From: Antedon mediterranea
Lineage: Eukaryota; Echinodermata; Crinoidea; Comatulida; Antedonidae
Assembly (NCBI RefSeq): GCF_964355755.1
Contig: NC_092675.1
Span: 24,840,412 to 24,904,411 of the forward strand
Reading direction: 5' to 3'
Length of the DNA stretch: 64,000 nucleotides
Shown piece by piece: positions 13,735 to 24,758 of the stretch. Both the position numbers and the translations under genes were made by a program. The number at the start of each line of letters is the position of its first letter. The first letter of the stretch is position 1. The notes beneath the pieces were generated by a model, which had not been told where the DNA came from, searched no databases, and saw nothing but the letters and a program-made list of their open reading frames with translations.

Positions 13735-14132
13735 AGTAGGCTCAGGCTCACTATACCAACACGAATATGAAAAACCAATGTCGCCTATATTTACTGTGTT
13801 ATATATTTAAAACTATGGACAAAAAGTGTGATTTAAAGCGTTATGACGGTACAGGAAACGTTATTCTTTGTATTGGCCAAGTTTCATTTTGAAAATCCTT
13901 GCCCTTAAAAAATAATGTCACTTTAAACTTCATGATATGACACAAAACCGCCTGTCGCCGGCCAATTTCATAATATTCACTAGTGTAAAAATTAAATATA
14001 ATCCCATTTATCATTGTAAATACTGTATATTTTGGAGCCTTACCTATACGTTTAATGCATGTAAGTGAAATTTTGACAAAAAATGAGTTTTATTTAAAAA
14101 AATTCTTCAATTAAATATGTCGCACAAATGAC

Positions 14133-17100
14133 GTAACTTACGTTACAGACTTTAAAAAATGCATTAAATATCAATTAATAATTACCTATAAAAGTGTTTT
14201 TCTTCGTATTATATGTGATTTGTACTCTTGATAAGGATTATATTGCTTGCACGGATGAAATATAATGTAAATACGTTATAAAATTGCCTGGAAAGTGTTA
14301 ATGAAAAACGATTGGTTAAGCGATGTAACCTACGTTACCCCATTTCTTCTTAGGATCCGGTTTGTGTACACACATGTTATAATAATTTATAAGATTAGTT
14401 ACGTCAAGTTTAATTTTAAACTGATTATTTTGTTGTTGTTTTAAGATTTAATTATTTGAGCCTTTGAAGTTCATTTGAAATTTACGTTATGGTAACTTAC
14501 GTTACCATATATATTGTTACTGATGAGTTTTAATATTGTGGACATTTCTAAGGAATACAGATATTCTTATGATCAAGAAAACGCCCTCTGATACAATAAA
14601 AAGTTTTAACCACGTGATTCGGCAGACAGCGGCAATTTTGACCACGTTTTTATAAATACTTCTTCACAATTTCATAGTTTATTCGTCATATATCAGATTT
14701 TCGAGTATATTTTAGTAAGTATTCAAATGCTTAATTCACTAAAGATCATTTAGAACAACTTTCCTAATGTTTATAATTTAGGAAATTAGACAGATATGCA
14801 AGTATGTTATTACATTGTACAATTTACACTAGTAAGCTAGCACAGGCAACAACGTAACGTAAATTACACTACATGTAACGTAGGTTACCATTTTATATAC
14901 CTCATTTCTAAGACGTCTTGTTTTTTTTCTAATCAGTATATTCAAATAATTTAAGTTATATTATACAGGCAATAATGAACATTACCTCCAACCGGAGTTG
15001 ATTTTATTTATGGTTATTTTATGGGAAGTTTCTTTGCCCTTGATACTATGGTAACGTAAGTTTCACATTGATGTTGTATGTCTATGTTGTTGTAACATTA
15101 CCGAACATAGCAATGATATTAAGATAATATCTGTGTATATATGTTTATGAATATTCATTGTCAAACGTATGTCATGTACCTGGATACATCTTGTTTCATT
15201 GTAATATCGATACTCACAAGTATTAATAGTAAGTTCATGGTAACGTAAGTTACATAATTTACTACATACAAAGTCAATGTATTTTTTTACATTATGGTTA
15301 TTTAAAATGTAAAAATATAGTTTAATATTTGTTTATTTCGATTTAATACTAATACATTTTGTTAAACACTAGGTGACACTGGTGATAATGGTAAAGTCAC
15401 GAGCCGAGATTCAGGCAGCGTATCGGGAACGACAAAAAGAGAAGCGAGGAGCAGAGTACTTGCAAGCAGAAGCAAGACGTGTAATGAAATACTTTGTTCC
15501 GTCAGCAGAACTTACAACAAAAGATAGAAATGCACGGACAGCGACGGTGAAAAGAAGAGTACAGAAACATTGAAGGTACGTGAAGCAAGTTCAAGCCCAA
15601 CTACAAGTACAACACCCAGAAGAAGCTGACGAACCTAGTAGTAGTAATGATGATTCAGCCATATCTTCCGATGTGGTTTCACCAACTTCTCCTCTACGCA
15701 TCAAGATGTCGTTTAAGAGACGTATTTCTACTCGAAAACGTGTTGGCAGAGCACTAAGTCGAGCCCATCGTCGCATCGAAAAATTAAATCTGGAGTTACA
15801 GAAAATGACCATACAAAAAAAAACCATAAACAAGCGCTATGAAAGAGCTTTGAAGAAAGTAAATAAGAATTGCATCCCATCTACCAGTCATGACTCGTCC
15901 ATGAGTAGTACTGACTCTCCAAGATCGAAAGCAAATCAGGATTTACGAAATGCAGGTAGGTCACGAATGAATGTACTGTTTTATTCACGCATAATTATTA
16001 TTAATAATGATAATATTGGCTATTTATAATATAGAGCAAATATCCACAAAATGTACTCAATGCCTTATAATTGATAACTTGTTCCATGTCGTGTATGGTG
16101 ATGTGAATATACGTATTTTCTTTTTCTGCCCATTACATGCCGCTTAAACCATTATCTTCCTGAACATATCAATTGAGATAATATTTAAATATTCTAAACC
16201 ATACTTAATTTAGTATTGATGTAATTTCCAATTTTCTAGGTATGTCACCAAGATCAGTACCCAAAGGGTTGAAAAAACAACTCCTGCTTTCACATGCACT
16301 GCTCGATGAAATAAGAGAGAGCACAGAGATAAATCAAGGGCAGAAGGCCAGAAGAATGATTAGCAATGTTCTATCTGGAAAGATAATCAAGAAATACAGG
16401 TTAATCGCGCGTGTTTCAAGGGAGTCGGGCCTTGGTCAACGTAACCTATCCAAGACGAAAAAGCAAGGAATCACAGCTGCGAAGTATGTAAAAAAGGCGT
16501 GGGGAGTTCTTCATAATGAAGTATTAGGCTTCATGGAAAGAGATGACAACTCCAGGATGATGCCAGGAAAACGAGATGCCTGCAAAACATCTTCTACCAA
16601 AGAAAAACGCCAGATAAGATACCTCAATGATTACATGATGAACTTGTTTGCCAAGTACAAAAGTGAAAATCCCGAGCAACGGAAGGTTTCTTTTTCCTCG
16701 TTTAAGAAAATCCGACAAAGAAATGCTAATATTAAACTTGTCAAATTCACAGCAAGAAACACAAGTCTTTGCCAAAAACATCAGAACTTTGCCCTTAAAA
16801 GTTAAACGTATTAAAATCTCTAGGTGTGATCACAATCACAAGCCCCGATGAAGCAATCAAATCAATTAATTGAAACATTAAAGGAAATGTAACTTACGTT
16901 ACTAAGAAAGTTGAGACTGATATAAGCATTAGGCCAAGCAACTGTAAAGTTCACAGAATTATAATAAATAATAATAATCATATTAACCAAAACAATAGTA
17001 TGTACACTAGCATTATAAAACTCACTAATTTACATTTTCATATGGGAGTTTTTATGAATAAATATATATTATACATATAAAATATGCATTGAATTAATAG

Positions 17101-17648
17101 AAAATAAAAAAAGGATGATTTAATGAAACATATAATCTGTTTGCCTTCTCTAAAGTGATGGCAATGATCTAAAATACCAATGAGGTTTATTGTTAAAAGT
17201 TACAAATGTTGTTTTTATTTAACTATTTTGATGACGAATTCATCTTTCAATTCAGTAATTTACGTTACTGAATACGTAATTTACGTTACTCAATTGTAAC
17301 ACAGTATACATTTTCTAAGAAAGATAACACCAGTTTTGTCATATGACTATTTAATAGAGTACAGTAATGAGTGTTATTTTATGTGAATTTAAGACAGGAA
17401 TGTATGCGGACATACAAGAAATCAACAACAACCTTTGATTGACGACTCATGTTATTATGGATGTTAATAAAGTATAAACTATAAAATACAATATGTATTA
17501 GTGAATGTAACAATATGTAAGTTATTATACATGTTTTTGTTTGATTACATACACTATTTTATAGTTTCATATTCATAGAAATATAATATTGTTGCCTTTA
17601 TAATCGTTTACATTGAAAGTCGAAAATAAAACATGTAACGTAGGTTAC
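14133..17648. repeat. Array of 14-bp GTAAC(N4)GTTAC-type palindromes
   Basis: Copies at 14133, 14325, 14492, 14854, 14875, 15051 (imperfect), 15240, 16889, 17255, 17276 and 17635. Variants are GTAACTTACGTTAC, its reverse complement GTAACGTAAGTTAC, GTAACGTAGGTTAC or its complement, and GTAATTTACGTTAC. I noticed none elsewhere in the window. The copies avoid the ORF and lie on both sides of it. Candidate binding sites for a protein, perhaps the element's own transposase; the function is inferred. Confidence 0.8.
15388..16873 (+). pseudogene. Broken gene for a basic, coiled-coil hypothetical protein of a multicopy animal family
   Basis: The frame starts MVKSRAEIQAAYRERQKEK at 15388; a GTG start at 15373 is possible but less likely. 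It is stopped by TGA at 15571-15573 and continues in the same frame to a splice donor at 15956. The acceptor at 16239 restores the frame, joining NA to GMSPRSVPKG. Features: Arg/Lys-rich N-terminus, Ser-rich acidic middle, a likely coiled coil around RAHRRIEKLNLELQKM, and a C-terminal region with SGKIIKKYRL and ERDDNSRMMPGKRDA. From memory these resemble an unnamed protein family repeated in fish and cnidarian genomes; not verified. Near 16800 the frame closes (LKS stop), while another frame reads on about 23 residues to TGA near 16873, which suggests a frameshift. A nonsense codon plus a frameshift imply an inactive copy. Confidence 0.6.
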
Positions 17649-17842
17649 AACCACGATTCCAGTTGCGATCATTCATTTTGTTGACAATTTTACATTGATA
17701 AATATTATGTGAGGAAAATAACAGAGAAGTAAATATAGATGTTGCACTTTAGTTTAGTAACAATTATAAAATGTTTCGTCAACATTTGTTTTTGAGAATT
17801 TTCATTTCCTAATGTTGCTAATATACTGAGCCCGAGCCAGTA

Positions 17843-19778
17843 CCGCAATAGGCCTACAACGAAAAAACATCAATAGGCCTACATTTTTAACAAATTTTTA
17901 ATCGAGATTATTGTAAATAGAACCCATGATATTCGTAATTTTTGTCAGTAAATTTGCCCAAAGAAAAAAGGGAAATTTTGTAGTAGGATAGAGTGCATGA
18001 AATCAGTTAACATTTAAAATCCTTATAGTATGGTCAATAGATTGTTTGTTAGTAACCGCAATCCGTGGTGAAAGAGTAGGCCTACACAGTTACAACAATT
18101 ACAAAAACAAATTGTGTAGTTATATTTTGGAGTTAATAAGTTATTCATTTCTAATATACAACAAAATAATGCCATAATATAGTTACAAAAATATTTAATG
18201 AATGCAAAGTTTAAAGTGTTGCCATTTGGAATATACATCACTATATACATTAAAATGTGAATGCTTTCTTGCACGAGAAAACATTGATGTAATTATATCC
18301 TATAATTCCAATACATGTTTCCAACTTTAATGATATTTTGGTAATACAATAAAATATATAAAATTAAAAAAAATAGGAAAGAGCATTTTTAAATAATTAT
18401 CTATTTATTTTATTAATTTCACAAACATTTAAAACAAACAATACATAATAGACTTTGCAGTAAGAAAAGGCGCAAGATTGGGAAGAGATCAGAGGACCAC
18501 TGTCGCCAGCCTGCCACACCACCATTCAAAGCATATAAACAACAAATAAAATAATATATTATGGTGTATGTTTTTCGCGCGAGTTTAGTGAATGTGTACG
18601 TGAATGCGAACTGACAGAAGAATTGCGAGCGGCGGTACAAAAAAGAACAATTCAATCCGATACTTTTCGAGCACTGCTGCACAAAATGTCTTTTGTCCGC
18701 GGCCCTCTATAGGAAGTAAATAATAAAATAATATTTGGATTGGTAATACCTGTATTATTAACAGTTCAACGAACGGCGGGTTATAAATCGTATGCGCAGT
18801 CTGATATATTACAAATTTGGCACACAACGGAGACAAGCAAACATACACGAGTTGAGGTTCAGTCATTTAAACGTGCCTCGTTATTGACAGTCGTTACGTG
18901 GTGTTCAATAAAGCACAATCACATACAAATACATTGTTCGTTTTCTTTTCGTTGTGCGTTTATGCATACTTTGCTGCTGTACGTTTGTGCGAGTACGTTG
19001 TATGGTTGTAATCGTATTTTTGGCGGCGATTGCCTTCCATATACGTCCGCCCTCTAGAGCGCCAATACACAGCAGACATATGGGAGAACATGCGACATGC
19101 GAGCGAACCTGCTGCATGCTCTAACGCTGGCGAGATCGATTCGAGAAAGGCATAATAGGGATTAGGCTAGGCCTAGCACAGAAGCAGAAAAACAGGAGTA
19201 GGAGCCACTACAAGGAAGGGCTAGAATAACCCCAATAAGCTAAGTAAGTTAGGTACAGGGTCTCCTAGTATATTATTCAGTATATATAGTGTGCCATACA
19301 TTACATAACTTAAATTACGAGACTTTTATATTCGAATTTAAATTACTACTACTATATTCCCACATGATGATGACGATGTCATGATGTTATAAAATCTAGG
19401 CCTAAATGAAGATGTTAATCTCATCATAAAAAGATAAATTGTCTGAGCAACACATTTTAAAGAAAATCGGGCATGCAGAAGCTTGATGATGCGCACTACT
19501 CTTAAATGTGATGAACTATGTGTATTAAGGAGATCTATCTAGGCCTAGAGGCTATTAGTATGTGTATGTGTAAAGAGATATGAACTTAACCACAAGTTAA
19601 GTTCGCCAAATGCAGATAGATATTGAACCAATCAATTAATTTTTAACATGAAATTGTAATATTTTGTAAATTTTATCATACAGATACATTACTTTCATTA
19701 ATTTGGTTTTCTTTTTTTTTTTAGAATTTCCACAATCTACTGTATCAAGATAAAATCAAATCTAGGCCTAGTCATTGA
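17843..19778. other. Intergenic and probable promoter region of the MPV17L2-like gene
   Basis: The first half is AT-rich with no exon seen. About 18570-19150 is less AT-rich and has more CpG (for example GAGCGGCGG, GGCGGCGATTGCC), as a promoter might. Short ORFs on both strands there look incidental. A TAAGTAAGT donor near 19240 and the acceptor TTTTTTTTTTAG ending at 19725 could bound a 5' UTR intron, since the stretch 19726-19778 runs straight into the start codon. Confidence 0.4.
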
Positions 19779-21679
19779 ATGTCTTCATCAGTATTACCAT
19801 CGTTTGTACGGAAGTTATTTTCTAAATATCTACTAATTACAAACACAGTAACATGCTCTTCACTACTTGCAATAGGTGATGTTATTGAACAGACGAGGGA
19901 AATCAGAAGAAACAGGAAAAATGAAAGCCATGCTAGCAAACATCACCATTCTTATAACTGGAAACGAACAGGTTTGTTTCTTAAAATGTCATGTTCCTTC
20001 ATCCAAGTTTCCTTTTTCATTAAAAATATGGAATTAACTTGCTAAACCAGTAATCCTTCAGAATACAGTGTATTATTGATAACCTCTAAATAATGAACAT
20101 CAAGTACGAATATTATTTTCTTTGTTTTTACCTTCCCTGGTTTTTACCTTTCCTGGTTTTTACCTTTCAGGTCGTATGGCATGTATAGGCTTGGCTTTAG
20201 GGCCTTTCAATCATTATTGGTATTTTTTCTTGGATCGATTTCTACCAGGAACCTCTGGTAAAATGGTGATCAAAAAGATCCTGCTAGATCAAGTTGTAGC
20301 AGCCCCATTTTTCAATGGAAGTTTTATTTTAGGTAATATATTTTAGTTTGTACAGGATTACATTTATCTTTTTTCTTCTATCTAAAAGAACTACTGTACA
20401 TACACAAATGGTAACATGGGCATATCAATAGGTCAATAGGCTAGTATAGTAGGTCAATTTCCTAGAAAAGTGAGGGTTAATAGATTTTCACAGACAACTT
20501 ATTAAACTAACTATATTCCAACTGCTATTATTTGTTTATGTTATAAAGGAATGGGTTTACTAGAAGGAAAATCTTTGACTGAAAATTTGGACAACTTCAA
20601 AAGCAAATTTCCAACTCTTTACTTGGTGAGTATTTTTTAATTCCGTCTTGTAAAATTGATACAGGTTTAGATGGTAAAAAAGTGAAATGAATCAAATTGT
20701 TTTAAAAGTGGTCACGCAAAGGCTAGTCCCACCAAGCACAGTATATATAAGGTAAGCACAGTGTACAAGGGTGTACTTGATGTGAATGGGTAAATAGGCA
20801 AAATTTACAACATACATCTATATAACAAAGAAATTAAATAGATACTTTTTACAAACAAAATTTCTAGTGGGTAGACCTTTTATGTGAAAATTATAGGTTG
20901 GTACTGAAGAATTTGTTCTGGTCAAAACTGTATTCATGCTCATATGAATAAAATATATTTTTTTGCTACCTCTTATTTTTAGAAAAAAAAACTATAAAAT
21001 GACCTGAATCACTAATGATTTTTCACAATATATAGTTTCACTAAACACGTTTCTGATACTACTAATTTTGTACTAAACTTTTAAAATTTACGTTATCGTT
21101 TCAACCATACCCAATATAGTTGCATTATAGTGGACTCGTACCTCATAATTCATTTTAGGGGGTACGATAGGGGTGTTTACTAAACATAGTCATTAAGTTG
21201 TATAGCTGGTAGGCTTGCTACAGGCTAAATTAACCAATGACCATGGCTGGTGCTTTATGTGGTATAAATCAAAATATTGACTTAGGCTATTTTTATGTTG
21301 TTTTTATTCATCCTGTTAGCTTTTAATTCTAACTATACATTTCATTTTTTCCTTCAAATAATGCTAATACACAGGCTATGATACATCATGCACAGGGATT
21401 TGATAAATATTTTACATTAAAAGTTGTACATATTGCTGACTTTTAAGCTTTTGTTCATTTTTCCCTGGTGTAATTGTTTTGGTGTCATCATTTGAATGCT
21501 CCTTCTTCTAGATGGATTGGTGTATATGGCCAGTTGCTCAAGCTATCAACTTTACATTTATTCCTTCCTACCTACGTGTCACTTACGTCAACTTTATAAC
21601 ACTCGGTTGGGATGCGGTGTTATCTTTCGTCCAGTTCGACATGACCCCTAAAAAAGACAAAGACATCAAAATCTTATGA
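19779..21679 (+). CDS. MPV17L2: MPV17-like protein 2 (PMP22/Mpv17 family), first isoform
   Basis: Four exons, 19779-19971, 20171-20332, 20549-20625 and 21512-21679, give 600 nt and 199 aa; human MPV17L2 is of similar length. Family residues seen: the N-terminal LLITNTVTCSSLLAIGD, GPFNHYWYFFLDRFLPG, KKILLDQVVAAPF, LEGKSL, and DWCIWPVAQAINF followed by RVTYVN and LGWDAVLS. Mpv17-family proteins are four-helix membrane proteins. The human MPV17L2 product is a mitochondrial inner-membrane protein needed for mitoribosome assembly, so the same site is likely here. Intron phases run 1, 1, 0. The ATG at 19779 aligns with the family N-terminus. A second last exon lies 2.9 kb downstream and is described separately. 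Confidence 0.88.
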
Positions 21680-21743
21680 GGGTTATAATTTTCGTATCAT
21701 TATTTTATATTTATTATTTTCATTTAGGCCAAGTAAAATTAAG

Positions 21744-21884
21744 GGCTCATCTATAGTATCAAACTTTATGTGACAACAAAATGTGATGTGCCCATATATG
21801 GACATGATGATGTCATATTATTACCATAGTTGGGCACATCACACTTTTTTTTGTCAAAAGTAGTTTGATAGTGTAGACAGAGCT
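21744..21884. mobile_element. Palindromic MITE, family A, copy 3
   Basis: Left GGCTCATCTATAGTATCAAAC and right GTTTGATAGTGTAGACAGAG, with inner GTGATGTGCCCATATATGG opposed to TTGGGCACATCACAC. One of the most complete copies. It lies between the two alternative last exons of MPV17L2. Confidence 0.8.
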
Positions 21885-23006
21885 ACATTATTCAAATACA
21901 CGGTAGTAATTGGTCCTTTTTTAGCAGCAGAAAAAGGACACTCAGGCCTTGTCTTTAGAAAATGATATAGGTGTGCTACAAATTGCACCCCTCAATACAT
22001 TCAGGTGTGCTGTTTGTATTTTGGCATGTAGAAGTTTACCAAATTTAAGTGTGTTGTAAATCGCACTCCTCAAGGGCAGTTTAGGAGTGTGTTAGGTGAG
22101 TGATCGCACTCGCTCACCTTAAAAGACATGGCCTGTACCCTTTGTCAATATATCACAGAATACGGTGCAATATATAATAATTATTATCTAACAAATCTAT
22201 TAAGATAGATTTGTATAATATTATAATACCCATTACAGTTTTAATATACACTATTAAATTCCTAATTGAAGGCATTAATTGCCAAAACCGATTTAGTGCT
22301 GCAGTCCAAGTGCTCATAATGATCTCTTGAGCTCCCAGTGTTTAAAACTGGTCTTAGCGACCATTCACAGTGGAAGCTCATTCTGTTTTCGCACCATCAT
22401 TTGGTGAAAAATAGGTCATTTTTGTCTTTTGACGATTCAAGGCTGATTCCCAGTGATGACTTATTTTATGAGGGTTATTAGCTAAATTAAATTGCACTGT
22501 TTAGTTGAAAATAAAGGGAACAGAGATCCATGGAGCAAGTAGAAAGATAAAATGATGATATGACATGATACATGCTTAGATAGAGATTTTTGTCATCTGC
22601 TGCTACAGCTGCATCGATTGTTTTAAGTGATTACTAACAAAATAACAATTATGCAATAACAAATAATAATAATATATAATAACTACAACTATGGCACATA
22701 CAGTACTTTAGTAGGTTTTGGAGAAGTAACATACGGTGAGTAATAGAAGTATTCTGGGAATCAAGTTTAAGATTTTTAACTAAATTATGTATTGCTGGTC
22801 CTCTAGTTGTCTAATTGTGGTATATTTAATTATATTTTGGTCCTGGTGTTTTTAAAAACTGTAAAACCATAATTGCAGCTTTAAAGAGAAAACAAATGAT
22901 GTTTTATTATTGTAGAAAGATAGCTGTATTTTGTTGGTGCTATTTAAAGCTTTTATTTTCAAGGGTATATTTTAATATAAAAAATGGTAATATCTAGTGA
23001 GACGTA

Positions 23007-23130
23007 AAAGCTCTGTCTACAATATCAAACTTGTTTGACAAAAAAGTGTGATCTGCCTAAAATAGTAGTGATATGACGTCATCATGTCCAAATATGGGCA
23101 CATCACATTTTTTGTGTGTAGAGAGCTTTA
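23007..23130. mobile_element. Palindromic MITE, family A, copy 4
   Basis: Left AAAGCTCTGTCTACAATATC and right GTAGAGAGCTTTA, with TGACGTCA at the centre and inner arms AAGTGTGATCTGCC / GGGCACATCACATT. Confidence 0.78.
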
Positions 23131-23234
23131 ATACACTAGAGCAATAACTATCGACCATAAATAGATAAACATACATTTTTCTTGGATAAAACGAAAGAAA
23201 TTAGAACAGTTTTCGTTCTAGAACTATAGGAAAA

Positions 23235-23413
23235 ATCATGTATGCTGTATTTAATAAAATAATATTTTTGAAAGTCCAATCAAATGACGTCATGATCAAT
23301 ACAAACAATAAATCGTTGCATTGTATCGATATTATTGCTCGTACTAATCATGACGTTATTTGATTGGACGTGTGGAAATATTATTTTCATCAAAGGCAGC
23401 ATAGATGATACTT
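23235..23413. repeat. Long imperfect inverted repeat (MITE-like)
   Basis: GTCCAATCAAATGACGTCA on the left pairs with TGACGTTATTTGATTGGAC on the right. The arms extend outward through AAATAATATTT and a TCATGTATGCTG / CAGCATAGATGA pair. Different sequence from MITE family A. Confidence 0.7.
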
Positions 23414-24338
23414 TTTAAAATTTATTTGTTAGGTATTAAAAATGCATATTTATCATTTAATCGTCGATCATTATCGCCCTATAATAAATGGGCCTTTAGA
23501 CTTTAGATATTAAAAAATACATTGCCTGTACAGTACTGTATTGCCTGTTATTGATAACAATAAGTATTTTACATAGTACGTAATATTGCTGTGGTTTTAA
23601 ATTAATACTGTGCGAAATTCAGGGGAAAAATGATATTATGTTTACATTACTACGGAAAACATGATTTTAAATGTGTTAAATAGGTTTCTTTAAAATTGAT
23701 GGAAAATGAGTGTATAGATTTGTAGTGCTTATATGAAATATAAGGAAGGATTGATACTTAACAATGTCATCTTAATACAATTTCATCTTAATACAATTTT
23801 AAAATCTGTTTCAAAATTTAATAAATGAATATATTTAAATTTCTCTTCTTTTGTTATATCATTACGGTACATTGTAATTAAACTAAATGTTGTGAAGCAA
23901 CATTTAGAAAGTAGGTGAATGACGTTACATAAAAAATAATTCTCATTAGCACAAAAGGAATAGTTTGATGTGTTTTTTTTATATTGTATTGAAATCATCA
24001 TAATTTATGCTTAATTCTGAGATCATGCAATTATGGATGCAATCAATGATAACAATTGCACAAAAACGGACTTATCATACTCGTCTCTGTCTCAGAATTC
24101 CATAATATGTAGATTTGATAATATTTGATTGAGACTAAATCTGTTTATTGGTTATCTATGCGATGTTGTTCATCTCTTAGCACGACAAAATTAAGAGTTT
24201 TCGGTTGAAATCTTCCGATTTCGAAGTTACGCCAGGCAAGCAAGCACACCCACAATCTGTACATTCTATATAGTAACTAATTGTGAGTGAGCGAGAGAAA
24301 TACAGATTTAGATTTAGTTAATTATACCTCATCTGTGT

Positions 24339-24491
24339 TTAGATAATTCTTGTTGATATAAGTTTGCGGTATGTTAGTTCTGAAAGGAACTGTTCCTTTC
24401 AGAACCAACATACGTGGTGTACCGCAAACTTATATCAACATTTGATTTCGCCATGCAAACCTTCAAACAATATATTAGATAATTCTTGTTG
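24339..24491. repeat. Hairpin repeat flanked by 17-bp direct repeats
   Basis: A near-perfect hairpin (arms TGATATAAGTTTGCGGTA and TACCGCAAACTTATATCA, tip AAAGGAACTGTTCCTTT) is followed by TTTGATTTCGCCATGCAAAC. TTAGATAATTCTTGTTG occurs at 24339-24355 and again at 24475-24491. A diverged copy in the opposite orientation lies at 43754-43843. Confidence 0.75.
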
Positions 24492-24551
24492 GAAGATAAA
24501 CCTTTGCGTAAGTTTTTGTTACTAGATAATATTGTTTGTGTTTTTTTACAG

Positions 24552-24731
24552 ATCGATTGGTTTATATGGCCGGTTACACAGAGTATTAACTTCTTGTATG
24601 TTCCATCTCGCTTTCGTGTGGTCTATGTTAATGTGGTTGTCCTTTTTTGGAATGTGTTCATGTCTTACGTAATGCATGATTCAGAAGGCAGCGTATTAGC
24701 AAACAAAGTCACAAGTTGGCTATCAAAATAG
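24552..24731 (+). CDS. MPV17L2: Second (alternative) last exon of the MPV17L2-like gene
   Basis: After the acceptor TGTTTTTTTACAG the frame opens at phase 0, exactly as in the exon at 21512, and encodes 59 residues plus stop. The start, IDWFIWPVTQSINFLYVP, matches the other exon's DWCIWPVAQAINFTFIP. RVVYVNVVVLFWN matches RVTYVNFITLGWD. The tails after this point differ. Spliced onto exon 3 it would give a full-length protein of 203 aa with a different fourth helix and C-terminus. AATAAA follows the stop at 24744-24749. It may be an alternative last exon or the surviving piece of a partial tandem gene duplication; I saw no other duplicated exon between. Confidence 0.75.
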   Translation: MDWFIWPVTQSINFLYVPSRFRVVYVNVVVLFWNVFMSYVMHDSEGSVLANKVTSWLSK

Positions 24732-24743
24732 CAAAATCAATTA

Positions 24744-24749
24744 AATAAA
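24744..24749 (+). terminator. Poly(A) signal after the second MPV17L2 last exon
   Basis: AATAAA thirteen bases beyond the TAG stop that ends at 24731. This is close, but usable if cleavage follows within 30 bases. Confidence 0.5.
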
Positions 24750-24758
24750 AAGTATTAT

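Larger units (their letters stand above)
13739..17838 (+). mobile_element. Putative 4.1 kb DNA transposon with TIRs, AGTA duplication and palindrome array
   Basis: The left end GGCTCAGGCTCACTATACCA and the reverse complement of the right end, GGCTCGGGCTCAGTATATTA, match at 16 of 20 bases. Both are flanked directly by AGTA (13735-13738 and 17839-17842), as expected for a 4-bp target-site duplication. Inside, a broken two-exon gene (15388 to about 16873) sits between clusters of a 14-bp palindrome related to GTAACTTACGTTAC, seven on the left and four on the right. A central ORF, repeated subterminal motifs, TIRs and a TSD together are what an autonomous DNA transposon shows. The superfamily is not identified. 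The TIR match is imperfect and found by eye, so the boundaries are a hypothesis. Confidence 0.55.

Noticed and set aside
18585-19117. Overlapping ORFs on both strands upstream of MPV17L2
   Set aside because: They fall in a less AT-rich promoter-like stretch where chance ORFs are longer; no protein-like features.
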